In this document: positions 35,704-48,800 of the stretch, one piece after another
How the letters are laid out: every line of letters begins with the position of its first letter
Position numbering within the stretch: the stretch's first letter is position 1
NCBI GenBank assembly: GCA_037179385.1
Contig: CM074187.1
Location: 50,254,879-50,318,878 of the forward strand
Source of the DNA: Holothuria scabra
Lineage: Eukaryota > Echinodermata > Holothuroidea > Aspidochirotida > Holothuriidae
Length of the DNA stretch: 64,000 nt
Direction of reading: 5' to 3'
Notes under the pieces: generated by a model
What the model was told of the DNA's origin: nothing
The model's database searches: none
Seen by the model: the letters and a program-made list of their open reading frames with translations, nothing else
Translations under genes and position numbers: made by a program

Positions 35704-35906
35704 CAGGGCTGGAAAAAATGTTCATTTCCTAGGAAGGGAGTGAAAAGATTTCCCTGGAAGGGAGTTAAATTTCCCACAATTCCCCCTCTCCCCAATGTTT
35801 TCAGGTACAGAAATGGGAAATTTCCCTACAATTGCCTAACTTTCCCTTCAGATGGCAAAGTTTCCCAGGAAGGGGCCTCCTAGCTTCCCAACTTTTTCCA
35901 CCCATG
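35704..35906. mobile_element. 203-bp hAT-like MITE with 8-bp target duplication
   Basis: The left end is CAGGGCTGGAAAAAATGTT and the inverted right end is CATGGGTGGAAAAAGTT. The element is flanked by identical GTCTGAAC on both sides (35696-35703, 35907-35914). A CAGGG start and an 8-bp duplication are classic for hAT. The interior repeats TTTCCC and GGAAGGG phrases. Non-coding. Confidence 0.8.
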
Positions 35907-36239
35907 GTCTGAACAAACATATTTCATTTTAAGGGCAGTTGCTCACTATCCCAAACAACATTTTACCATGGAGAAAAGCAAAATTCGTAATTGGTGATTG
36001 TTTTTTCATCTATGTCAAATCTGAAAATGCAAAAGTAGCTGATATGAAAAGGCAATAAACTGGATGTACCTATAGTGCATCTTTGGATCTTTTATGCTCA
36101 ACATGGTATGCAGATTTCATGCAATAAACTACCAGGTTTGCTCAGCTGTTATCCAGAACATTTTTAAAAGCAGGGGCACATGTTTGTCACTTGATTGATT
36201 GCTGTCCTAGACTCCTAGTGGAGTTGTGGAGTCCTAGTG

Positions 36240-36480
36240 GAGTTAAGCTAGTTAAGCCCCTCCCACAACTGTCTAAAATTCATCCACACACAATCTCGGT
36301 TTATGCGTCAATATGTATTCAAAGTTCTCTCAGTACAGTAAAAGTTGAGCTTTGATACTCTGCATTTCCTGAACTAGCTGTCAATCAAAGAGCTGTGGCA
36401 AGTGAGAATTTCTGTGGTCAACTACAAAAATTGTACTCTGAGATTAGAGTGTTAGCCAAGTTAAGTATTAAACTGAACAT
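36240..36480. mobile_element. Decayed MITE copy c (CTCACCCC family)
   Basis: It shares AAGCCCCTCCCACAACTGTC and GAACTAGCTGTCAATCAAAG with the copies at 16.7 and 53.1 kb. The left terminal repeat is missing and the right one is decayed, so the bounds are approximate. Confidence 0.55.
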
Positions 36481-36989
36481 TTATTCAGTTTGAGGTGACA
36501 ACTATTCCCTTGACAGAAATGGTCTCCTAAAAAACATGAGCATGAGAACTTACTGAGATGGAGCTGTTTTAATGAAGGTTATAATTATATGAAGAGCATG
36601 TAGAAATTTCAAGTTTATCAGCATAATACACAAAATGATAATAAAAAGGATTTTTTTTTCCACTTCTGATGGTTTTATTGATACTCAGCAGGATACTTCT
36701 GCTACATTCCAGAGAAAACAAAATTTACCACATTGTAATGTTGGCACAGATATCGCAATAGAAAGAGAAAATGCAATCATCCCTTTTAACAAAAGAATAC
36801 CCTGGTTTCCTAATTCCTGAGTGGATACTTTCAATGTTGTTTTAACATGCTAAGATAATTCCTTGTTTTACAGTTTATTTGCAATATTTATGTTCACAAA
36901 CATTTTCAGAGGTACATTTTAGGCAAACAGGACGTTTGTCTATGGCAGTGTGCTTCTCAACAATTAGGATTAATTTCCCCACTTGAGAA

Positions 36990-39405
36990 AACCAGAATGC
37001 AAAAATGCATTGAGGTTTCGATGATACATAAATGTTCTGTTTCAAAGAGTGCCATCATGCACCATTATCTTCTCATTTCAAATGTTATACTAGCATGTTC
37101 AAAATATAATTTTGTCATTCCAGATGACGTTTTGACCTCCATAAAAGCCATACATAGCTAGACATACAAACAACACACAGACAAATGGACAAACAGCTAT
37201 CTTGAAAGATCATATTTACAAAGGTTTCCGGGCTTTGACCCCTGGAAACCCCAGATGATCTTTCATATCTGCCAAAAACAATGGGGACCATCCTCTGACC
37301 TTAATGCATCCACATACTCCCTATTAAAGCTTCCTTCCAAGAGATATCGTGTTAATCAGGTTTTCAGACTTTGACTCCAGGTAACCCCAGATGACCTTTG
37401 ACCTCCAACAAGAACAATAGGGACCATCTCCTGATCATAACACATCCACATACTAAATATAAAATATATCCAAGCTTCCTACCTTGCGATATTGTGTAAA
37501 CAAGATTTTCAGACTTTGACCCTCAGTGACCCCAGATGACCTTTGACCTCCAACAAAAACAATACGGACTATCTCCTGACCATAACGCATCCACATACCA
37601 AATGTGAAATCTATCCAAGCTTCCAAACTTGAGATATTGTGTTAAAAAGATGTTCAGACTTTGACCCCTGACAACCCCAGATGACCTTTGTCCTCCACCA
37701 AAAACAATAGGGACCATCTCCTGATTATAACGCATCCACATACCAACTATGGAATCTTTCCAAGCTTTCAAACTTGAGATATTGTGTAAAAAAAATTTTC
37801 AGACTTTGACCCTCAGTGACCCCAGATGACCTTTGACCTCTTCCAAAAATAATAGGGACCATCTACTGACTATAACACATTTACATTTCAAAGATGAAAT
37901 CTTTCCAAGTTTCCTATCTTGAGATATCGCGTTAACAAGGTTTTCAGACTTTGACCCCTGGTGACCCCAGATGACCTTTGACCTCCACAAAAAAACAATA
38001 GAGACCATCTACTGACTATCATGCATCCTGTTACGGCTTGGTCGCAATTCAAACCAATAACAGCGAAAGACCACAGAAGAGCGAGATTAAAATCAACAAC
38101 TTAATTATTATTCACCTCTTACTTCCTTAAATTTACAACAATTAATCTTAAATCTACTTACAATCTTTTACAGCTTAAGGTGTCACTCTTTGTCCAAGGG
38201 GTAGTGTTGTCAGCGTCGATTGTACAGCAGCACAGCGTAGGACTCAGTTCCGCGAAGGCAGGATGAAGACTATAGACTTAGTAAATGGCGACACAATTAC
38301 AGCGTTAAGCGGCGAGGCAGGCGTCTGGTCTCTGTATTATCTGTGTATCTTCTGTTCTCTTCTCCCCCGTCACACTGCTTGCATGACCTTTTATATATCT
38401 GGTAGTTCTTCCGGAAAAGTCTGGAACTCACTCTAATGGAAACGTCTCGTTTGATCTCGTACATAACAAACAGCGAAAGTTCTGGGCTCAGTAACCCATA
38501 ACCACAAGTTGGCTATTATTAGGCCATTACATCGTTTCCAGTAACTGTGCGAATGTTCTCTGGGGTTACCCGTTGAATATGCTCGAGACTCAGACAACAC
38601 CGATGCTAGCACTTTCTAGAACTCTCCACTTGCTCATCCGTGGATTCAATCTGGTTGATGTCGTCTCGTAACAATCCGCATACCAAATATGAAAACTATA
38701 CAAGTTTCCTACCTAGAGATATTGTGTTAACAAGATTTTCAGACTGTGACCCCAGATGACCATTGATCTCCGCCAAAAATGAAAGGGACCATCTACTGAC
38801 TAAAACCCATCCACATACCAAATATGAAATCTATACAAGTTTCCTACCTAGAGATATTGTGTTAACAAGATTTTTAGACTTTGGCCCCAAGTGACCCCAG
38901 ATGACCTTTGACCTCTGCCAAAAGTAATAGGGACCATCTTCTGACTATAATGCATCCACATATCAAATATGAAATTTATCCAAGCTTCCTACCTTGAGAT
39001 ATTGTGTTAATGAGATTTTCAGCCTTTGACCCCCAGTGACCTCAGATGACCTTTGACCTCTGTCAAAAACAATAGGGACCGTCTACTGACTATAACACAT
39101 TAACATACCAAATTTGAAATCTATACAAGTTTCCTACCTTGAGATATTGCGTTAACAAGGTTTTCAGACTTTGACTCCTGGTGACCCCAAATGACCTTTG
39201 ACCTCCACCAAAAACAATAGGGTTCTTCCTCTTTATATGGCTCATCTATGCACCAAGTTTGGAAACTGTCAGATATTCCTAACTTGAGATATCGTGTTAA
39301 CAAGCAAAGTGTCACAAACACACACACATCCACACACACATACATACACAAGCCATCATAAATGCATACGTTTCTCTTATCATCGAAACCAAAAATATTT
39401 CCACC
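36990..39405 (-). repeat. R145 tandem array A, with DR1-like motifs
   Basis: About ten units of 145 bp, read on the minus strand. AGGTCAAAGGTCA (seen as TGACCTTTGACCT) is perfect at 37392, 37537, 37827, 37972, 38902, 39047 and 39192, with spacing of 145 or multiples within each block. The edges are shared with array B: one end AGAATGCAAAAATGCATT then GGTTTCGATGAT, and the other a CA-rich microsatellite then CATAAATGCATACGTTTCTC and ATCATCGAAACC. The two GGTTTCGATGAT copies are inverted, like transposon ends. A solo LTR interrupts it at 38029-38673. Open frames inside (HIWYVDALWSG and similar) are by-products of the repeat. It starts about 400 bp past the dehydrogenase stop. Confidence 0.88.
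38029..38673 (-). mobile_element. Solo LTR inside array A
   Basis: A 645-bp non-repeat insert interrupts one 145-bp unit. It has TG...CA ends with a short inverted repeat (TGTTACG ... CGTAACA) and an ATCC duplication on both sides (38025-38028, 38674-38677). On the minus strand a TATATAAAAGG box lies at 38387-38397. These are the features of a single retrotransposon LTR left after recombination. TGTTA...TAACA ends with a 4-5 bp duplication fit the Ty3/gypsy type, but no coding part remains to confirm it. Composition is less AT-rich than the array. Confidence 0.75.
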
Positions 39406-39718
39406 ATTCACACTTACCACTATGAAACATCACTACTGCAGGAATGCACCATAACAGCAGAGGTGCATTTCCATAAGTAACCACCCATTCATACAACTGG
39501 AGAGCTGATATTCAGAATTTCTCTCTAAACACCAACTGTACAGTTATACAAGCTATATTTCTCACTGATGGCTCCCAGTCACATGAAGCTATACTGAATT
39601 TTCAACTTGGAGCCTGAACACTTATTTTACGCATATTTCCTTCCTTACTCATGAAATTCTCCCTATTGACAACAATTAACAACCTTATTAAAATCACCAT
39701 TCTGTCAGAAAGTTTCAA

Positions 39719-39724
39719 TTTATT
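39719..39724 (-). terminator. Candidate polyadenylation signal of the dehydrogenase
   Basis: AATAAA on the minus strand, 78 bases after the stop codon at 39802-39804. It is in a position to end a short 3' UTR before array A. Confidence 0.4.
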
Positions 39725-39801
39725 ATCTCAAAAAATTCTAACTTGTTTTTCCAGAAAGAATGCCCTCCGGTTTCTTTGGATCCATCCTGAAATTTGACCC
39801 T

Positions 39802-42800
39802 TCAAATCAGCTTAGCCACATCGACTTCATACTCCAGGCTTTCCCCGTTGATAAACTTTTGATAGTTCTGTGCAAAAAGTTCACCCATCTGAAAAAGAAA
39901 AACTCATTCTAATCATTATGCAGTCACAGTTTTGTTAAGTTTTCTCACTGAACTTTGACCTTGCATTCAAGTTTTTTTAGTAAAATCACCCCTTGACTAT
40001 AAACAAATCTAGCAGTCAAGTTGACAAAAGAAATAAAAAGTTGGCAGACAAATTTCAGGATTACTTGGCAACTGAATTAATGTGTTATCACTGTGGTTTT
40101 CTATAATTTTTAAATACATATTTACAGCAATGCTATAGCAAAAGCAACCATCTAGAACTAAGGACATGCCTCTTAAGGTCACACAGAGGCAAGCTAACTA
40201 TATTCAGGGACTGCAGAGATGGGGCACTGGGGGCTTTAGCCCCCCCACTTTTTCTGTTGCATGCATTTTGGGCCACCTTTCATTGTTATTATCATTGTTG
40301 AACATATTGAGCCACTTTGGTCATTGCCCCCCCGGGCTTCAGAATTCGCGCCCCTGATATTACATAATTTATGTCATTATATCCATGTTACTGTATACTG
40401 CCATCTATGAACAGTATCTCTTCATATCACATCGGTCATATCACATCATTCTTGTTGTGTGAGCATGTGCACATTTACAATGTTGTGCGCTATTTGTATT
40501 GTAACTGGCACACTTTCTTGATGAGAAATTTATCAGGAAAAGTGGACCTTCTTCTGTGTGAATGAACTCTTGTATTTAACATTTTAAGCAACTTTTTGCT
40601 TGTGACTCACCAATACTTCTGGAACGTAGCCACTCACATGGGGTGTTATGGTAACCTGAAAAAGGGTAAAAAACGATAAATTATGGATGTTTAGCTATTA
40701 AATAATAAGAGAGGTACCAGCAATAAAAATATAGTAAGTTTACAATAAATTTGGCCTCAGCTGATGCAAAAACTTGGATAGAGCAGTTAATTCTCATCTG
40801 CACTAGATTTAGTGCAGCTATAGGGCTGTTAAGGCCAGTCTGAGCAGGAGGGATTGCTCTATACTAATTGACCAACATGTTTGACCAAAAAAAATTTTCA
40901 CTGCAACAGGCAAAAATCCATCAGAGTTGAAGGGGGAGAGTTCAGACTGTGTTTATATCAGATGTGTAGCCAGGGTTTATGTCAGGGTGGAGGTGCTTCT
41001 GACCGCTTTAGTATGATTTAAATAAAGCGAGTACTAAAGAAGGAAAAGGTCCCCTCCCCTTAGGGCAAAAAAAATAATCAGTTTAGGGGGGTAGCCAGCA
41101 TTACAAAAACATTCCTTTCAAAGATTCATAAAGCCTTCAATTCCTTTAAGACATCAGTAGCCACATTACACTCAATTAACTTAATTAACAGGTTAAATGA
41201 CCGTCACTTGATACCATAGCAAGCTGTGTCAAAGCATTGTTAGAAGCAGCCAGAATGATTTGTGATTTGTAAACAATCAGCTGTTCAGCTGAAGACACAA
41301 GTTGCATACACCTGTGTTGCCTATAGGAAAACTTTAAAAGTTCACTACGAATCTTTTAAAGGAATGTTTATGTCAGGAGATGCAAAATTATAAAGAGAGC
41401 TAGCTGGATTCTCTCTTCGCAGAACCTTCATGGTAGATTAACTATCAAGTGTAATCAATTAAAGTTTTCCACTGGTCAACTGACCATGCTGTCCATTGGC
41501 TGACTATACTGAACAACAGCAGGCAGGCAGCATAATGCTGCCTCTGTATATTCCTAAAGAAGAGTCTTCGAGCACCCTCTCTGCAATTTCATGGTCCACT
41601 GGGCCAGGATGATGTCATCTAAATATGTGCAATCAATAAAGCAGAAATACCCCCCGCCTCCCCAAATCCAGAATTTTGTCAGAATTCGGGAAGTTAGCCA
41701 TCCTAATGATGGGTGCAAAATTTTTTCTTCAAATATATTAAGGTTTGTAGTGATCACCATTTTTGGCAATGATTTTGCCATTTTTTGCCACCCCCCCTCA
41801 TCCCAACTCCCTTGGATACTATGTGTCTGGTGTGCATATGCATTAGCACTTGTGTGCTTTCCAAACTGGAGAAAAAAGTTAACATTTTATGGGAAACACC
41901 AATTTCTTCCACTCATCATTTTGATTTCTCATGTGCATCTTTAAAACCTGGTGTCATTTTCCAAACAAGTACCTTTCACCATGGGGTTTAGGACACTAAT
42001 ATGGTGCAGGCTACTAAAACAACCCACAAGCTACTATATCTGCGAGGATATAGACATGGGTGGTATCGGCATCCCCCAAAACCCTGAAAGAAAATTGAGA
42101 CATGTAAAAACATGAAAGACTGCATTAAACTTTCACTTTGAAGTCTTTGGAGTTTGGAGTTGTGGAGTCTGCCCCAGGCAAACAAGCCAAAACTGATTAC
42201 AGTGACTGCATTAGATATGGGACTTCAAATAGGTATGCCTCTTTATTAATCAGGAGGTAACAACTTCTTCATCTCAAGTTTACAATGACAATTTAGAATT
42301 ATTCTCATTTAATACAACTACCAAATCTCATACCTCAGGAATGTCCCACAATGGACTGTCTTTAGGAAGTGGCTCGGGATCTGTTATGTCAAGAACTGCA
42401 TTGGACAACCATCCCTTCCTGCGAGAAAAAGTAAAGGCCACTAATGCAATCTTGTGTTTTGTTATTATGTCTGTTATCAGTTCACTTAAAAGTAATGTTA
42501 ACTTGCAAATTATTAGTAAGTTGCAAAGTTATAAAAAGACATATTATTCACAATTTTACCGTTCTGCTGCAATGCTCATTACTGAAATGCCACCACCCTC
42601 TGATGACTCAAAAACTCATCCTGTGGTTGTCTCAAAAGGTTTTTTTAAGTAGGTTACCAACCAGGTATGTATATTTTAAATGCAGTTCTTCATAAGCAGA
42701 GAGATGGGAAGATTGGGAATTGGTGCATGTGTAACCACAAGCAACAAACTCAAGCTATATAGTTAGCAGCAAGTGGCTCTGACAACTTGTTGATAAGGAC

Positions 42801-45800
42801 GTTGTGGTCAATAGTGTCTTGGGAGCTTGTTTGCTCGATAGATTAAATAAACATGACAAATCTGGGGAGAGGTGAAGAGAGCTACATAGCTGCAATGTTT
42901 GGCCAATGGGTCCTCTACAGACATGACATCTGATTTCACAATGTCTTCATACTACTGCTGACCAATGGAACATGAATTTGATGCTTTCCTAATGTAACCT
43001 CATCAGGACTCCAAAATGATAATGCATGCCTCAAGACACAAGCACTGTGTATCCTTAAAATCAAAACATGAGGATTGATCCAACTTCATGTAGACCTTAT
43101 GAATATGTATGTCACTGAAGAGAAAGCATGCCCTCAACAGAGATGATTACTCAATATTTGCAACCTTAAATACATCCACAAGACCACAACTAACTTCTAC
43201 AGCTTGTTTCTAAGGACATCTGCCATACCTGAGAGAGCAAAATTAATTAGATCATCTCAGGCCAGTTGTTAGCCTTTGTCAAAGACTACACCTTAATTGT
43301 ATCCACTATGGCTCCTAGTGCAGTTGGGGCCAATTTTTTCCTGAAAGGGCCATGGCCCACCTCCAACATATATTGTGTCACCTCTGCTTTGATGAAGGGC
43401 TTGTTACAGACTGGGCCCTGAAAAAGAGCTGCCAACCTATTTCAGCAATTCTTCTTAGAACTCTTGATTAAATTATAACCATACACCCATGACTTCAAAA
43501 TAAATTCGAAATGGGATCTTACTCTAGAGCTTTGATTAGAGTGCTCTCCTTCACACAATCTCCTCGACCAATATTTATAAACAGGGGTTTCTGGAATGAA
43601 AATTTTATGGGAAAAATTTTATTGAAGGATTTAAGTAATGAAATTTCATTTATATTTCATATTTCATATCTGGATTTAAAGCAAGCTATATGTGCTGTGT
43701 GCAAATGAATTTAGAGTAGAATTAGGAACCACTGAAAATGAAATTGTTTCTTCAGTGAAAATCAAACCAAACAAGGATATCTTATCAGGGTTTGTACACA
43801 TTCAATGTGACAAAATTACATGACTTTCAAAGACCTTGACTGATATTTCCAGAACGTTTACAAACAGTCAGGTCCCATAGTGAACATTGAGAAAATTGGA
43901 ACAATCATTCCACTTTCTTAAAGTTCTGTGACTTTCCTGGAACTTTTGAAAACATGCTGTTTTCCCTGACTTTTCAGGCCTGGAAATTGTTATTTCAGTT
44001 GTCATAAATAAGCCATTTAAACAAAGAAACATTGAAACTGGCTAAAAATGCAACAAGTGGCCTAAAAATAAATCAAAATATAAAAATGTTTAATAGACTC
44101 ATTCATGTGTACAAACAAATGATGCCACAGCTACTTGACCACAGAGTTAATGAGGTACGCGTACATTTCATCACAATGAAATGTAGATTCCATTCGTCTA
44201 CATTCTGTGTGCAATCTCAAAATCCCTGCGCACCCAAAAATGAATGTGTGATGTAAGGGTGAATGAGTTTACAGCATCCCCCCCCTCTCCCAGCCCACTT
44301 CTTGAACTTTAAGCAGATGTAAGTATTTTAGTAAGTGATTATTCAATTTTCCCTGGTTTGAGCACACTGCAAATTATCCCAGTTTGAGCACACCTAAACA
44401 AATTTGAGAGCTGTATCTGTAGATACTTGTATACCCAAATGCAGATGTCACTGGTGCATGGTCAAGCTCTCTAACATTAAGTTTGCCTCAGTTGTACTCC
44501 GTGGAAAAGACCTTGGCTGAACTAGACAAGAGAGGGGGAGGGCTGAAGCTCCCCCAATTAGACAAACCCTTGCTGAATAGGGCAGACTTTGGTGCCTCAG
44601 TCTGGCAGAGATCATGTCCTGGGGTCGGATCTGGAGTGGGGATCAAAGTCACCAACCCGTCCTGATAGAAAGAGTCCTGTAAAGCCATGATCTTAACAGA
44701 GCAAAAAACGCTGAAAAGCCTGTTTAAAGGAAACCAAATATTGCCTAAGTAACACCAACAACTGCAGACAAGTTCATTTGTGAAACAATCTAATATGTAT
44801 GTTAACGTACAAAATGTGTGAGGGAGTCTACTTTGTGCAGTCACGTGTTTTACCGTTTTTCAAAAATGAAATCAGCAACAAGTTAGTGATGCAGTTGCTC
44901 ACTTACAGTATTAATCATTTGATGTACCAATTTTTTTTTAACTTTACATTACCCACTTCCTACTTTTTTTTTCAGTTTGTTTATACTGACCTTGGTACAA
45001 TGCTGAAATGCATTTTCATGGAAGAAATTCTTAGTTTCTGGTAGACTGGGAAGTATATTACAAATGACATCACTCTCTGCTAATATGTACGGTAGATCCA
45101 ATGTAAGCCTGTGATGAAGAATGAGGAGGATATATCATACCATCTTATCCAATTAACAATACATTTCTTGACTGCATGGGAAAACTACATAACTTTTCTT
45201 TAGTGTTATGGAAGTTCCTTGTACTATTAGAGTAAACATTCTCCTCACATGTTTCTACTGGCAGCCATTATTTAAACCACTTACAACAAAAGATTTGAGC
45301 CCAGTGTACTAAAGATGACTTGGTTCTTCATGAATTTAGATGAACAGGTGCTAATTAAAGTCATAGACCCTGAAAGATCAAATGAGATTTCATTTGGGCA
45401 AGATGACACTTTCAAAAGAAACCCTAGTCAGGGGCCTGTTCCACAAAAAGTTACGCACGATCTTAAGTTTGATTTACTGTTGGCTGAAGTATGGTGAATC
45501 AAACTTAAGATTGTGCGTAACTCTTTGTGGAACGGCCCCCTGGTATAGTATATGTGCAAAAAGAAAAAAAATATATTGTAAATGTTTTCAATTGCAAAGG
45601 ATCCTCCAAGATGGTTACACTACCAAAAGTTACCAATCCAATTTTTCCATCCCTTTTCACAGGCCTGCAGGAGACAAAGTGTGTTGGAATGTGCCAGCCT
45701 ATCATATAGACGAATCCGATTAGCGCTTGTTTTTAGTGACTGTGCGCAGCCATTAGTGGGGTCCATCAGCCTTGAATCGCCTTTACATATCGTCTACATG

Positions 45801-48800
45801 AGTTTCAAACCCTCATTTTCAGTGAAATTGAAGGGATTAAGATACAATGTGTACAACAATCCATGATAGAGGTAAGCAAGGTAATCAAAAGATTAAAAGG
45901 TGATGGACCCCAGTAATGGCAGACTAAAATCAGACCACAATCTGCCTGGATTCGTGTATAGGGCTAAATACTATCTATCTAGTCGGGTAGATCCAAATAT
46001 AACAGACACTTAACATGAGGTTAAGTAAATAATATATAATATGAGCTACTAGTTGAGCTTGTTGCTATATATCAGGGATTTTCAACTTTATTTGGTCTTC
46101 ATCTCGAATTGGTATTTATGAATATAAGTACTGTCTCTCAACATTATTAAACTATGTGTAGGCAGTGGTAACATGAGTGCCAAACAGAGACAGGTTTTGG
46201 GAGGGGAACCCTCTCCCACATGGTAAATATTGCATAAGAGCACTTGGAAGGATGAAGTTTTGCCATATTTACAATATATACATCTAAGGCATATATATGA
46301 CATCTCTACAGAAATTGTATTATGTAAAGATGATTCCAAATATTACAAGTAAGTAAACATGTGCTCTCATGTCTTTCTAACAAGCCATTGGATTTCAAAA
46401 ATCACTGGAACCCATTTCTAGGTTCCGTCATTTTTCACCATGGGAACCCACTTTTGGGTTCTGTTAAAAAAAATGCATGAGTGGTAACTGATTGGTGGTA
46501 ACCAGTTCTTGGGTTCCGTGGTTTCATCACCACTGGACCACCACGCGATGGGGAACAATCGCTCTTGTGAAATCCAAAGGCCTGTTCTAAGACCTAGCAT
46601 GTGGTCATAACAAAGACAGTTGCTTTAGAACTATAGTAAGCACATTACTGTGAATCAGGCATTTGGATAGGGAACCTGGACTAGTATCAATTACCAAATG
46701 AACTTAGAAGTCACCCAAGCATAAGCAAAGATAAGGAAATAAATTGCTCTGTGTGTGAGAGCAAACAATCTTGCAGCTGGCTAATGGGAGCAAGCAGAGG
46801 ATTACAGGGGGCTATTTTTGGATTAATCAAGGTTTGTAAGCATTAAAGCACTTGTCCACCTCATGCTAGTTGGTAGCGCACCCGACTCTCACTCAGAAAG
46901 TCCAGAGAGTTTCATCCCCGGGCAGGGTCATACGAAAGACTTTAAAGATACAAAACATTGTGTGTCGCTCCACACAAGCAATGGAGCAGGAACAACAATC
47001 CCTTGCCACACAATTGCAAAAAAGGCTGTGGGTGCTGCAAGATTATAAACCACAAGGTTGTAAGTTTAACCTAACCTCATGTTTTTCCACTGCACTCGAG
47101 ACATGCGTATGTCCCACCAGAAGCTGTGAAATGTCCCACTGGCGGAGGGTCATGTCTCCCAGGTTTGAAACCTATTACATATGAATCCAAGCAACTAAGT
47201 GATGGTGAGGCTTCTGTCTGCCATTATTTTTTTGTTGACCAACAGAAGCAGACTTACAAAAAGTTTTGTATTAGATGCAACTTCCATTGTGCAGGAAGAC
47301 ACAGAGAAGAAATGAAAAAATTGACTTTCCGGTGACCCATGAATAGCCGACAAATTTCACCATTACTATTTACTTGGTTCCCAGGGTTTGTCTACACTTT
47401 GTGTTCCTTATTTTAGTTTTATTTTAATGACTTTCTTTAAACTGCAGAAAAACAGCTATGTATTTCTGATGCTGTTAAAACTTGCCTGTATTCATCAATG
47501 TACTCTGATCTAGTTTCTTGTGACCTTGGTGTCCTGACTAGGCCAATTGTTCTCATTCCAAATGTTTTGCACGCTCTAGCAACTGAAGAATCAAAAGGCA
47601 AATATGAACCTATACATTATTGCATAACATTTTCATTGCTTGACCTCTGAAGACCTCAAATGACCCCAACAAAAGAACAAGTTTGAGTTTCATAAAGTGT
47701 CACAAACACACACACACACACACAAACATACAGATTTTCATTCCATACAATCTGACTGGGGAGCTCTTTGTTTTTCTCCTTTGTTCCTGTTCCCTCACCC
47801 CTAACCTTCACAATGAACTCTCTGTTGAAAAGGAGAGGATTGTAGAAATCTATTTTACTTTCACCAGAGGACCTTGAAATCTATTGTTTCCGTTCTCTGT
47901 TTGAATTCAAAACAAGTGCACACACACATCTCACAACTGGATAGGTTTCTCTTTCAAACCAATAATTATTTAATGTACTGAGGACAAGGAAACTGGGTGC
48001 AACCAGCAGTTAACATAGCATAAAAGTATGTAAACCACCAAACTTTGCATTGGACATGTAAAATATATAAAGATACTGCATGTAAAATTAACTAATATGC
48101 AGCTGATGGGTAACATTACTTTCGGAGAGAAAAGAAATAAAGATTTAATCTTTTAAATTTTTAAATAATGCTACAATTGTAATGTGCTACAGTAGTAAGA
48201 AAAAATAATACTGCCCAAATTGGTAGATGCATAATTATGGTGATGGAAGGTGATGAAAGGAATTTTATCCACTCTCTCACAAGTTCAAGGAGAAGGGATC
48301 ATATCCCATGCCCTATACCCTTTTCTCACTGGTAAAAACTAACAAATCCCAAATCTTTTTTTTTTTTTTTCTCCTTTTATTCTTCAATATTAGTGTTCAG
48401 ATTATATGCATACAGTACATCCATCGTGATAATATATACAAATAACATAAATGTGCTTCCCTTTTCAAATGCAAATGAAAATAACTCAATGAGTCTAAAA
48501 TACAATGCCAGAGTTCTTCTGTTTTTGCAAAGCTACTCTGAAAATAAATTCCCACAGGAAGCAAATGCTTCTCTAATATCAAAAATATTTACGATATTCT
48601 TGTTTTTTACTTTTTTATATTGTTCCACTTTAACATTAAATTTAAATATACGAAAAAAAGCATCCACCTCTGGTATACTTTTTACCAGTCTACATTTAAA
48701 AATATAATGTTTCATATGTAGCGCCAAAAAATTGAAAGGGTGTTTGGCTTTGTCATACGTGAAAAAGAAGCTTTGTTTTGAGAAAACAGGATACTGATTG

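Larger units (their letters stand above)
33690..36980. other. Convergent spacer between COX14 and the dehydrogenase
   Basis: No gene is seen. It holds a 203-bp hAT-like MITE (35704-35906) and a decayed MITE copy (about 36240-36480), which are listed separately. The rest is AT-rich without structure that I can define. Confidence 0.5.

Noticed and set aside
37523..39420. Several open frames on the minus strand with shared residues (KVIWGHQGSK and similar)
   Set aside because: They follow the 145-bp repeat unit (145 is not a multiple of 3) and recur in arrays A and B; they are by-products of the satellite.
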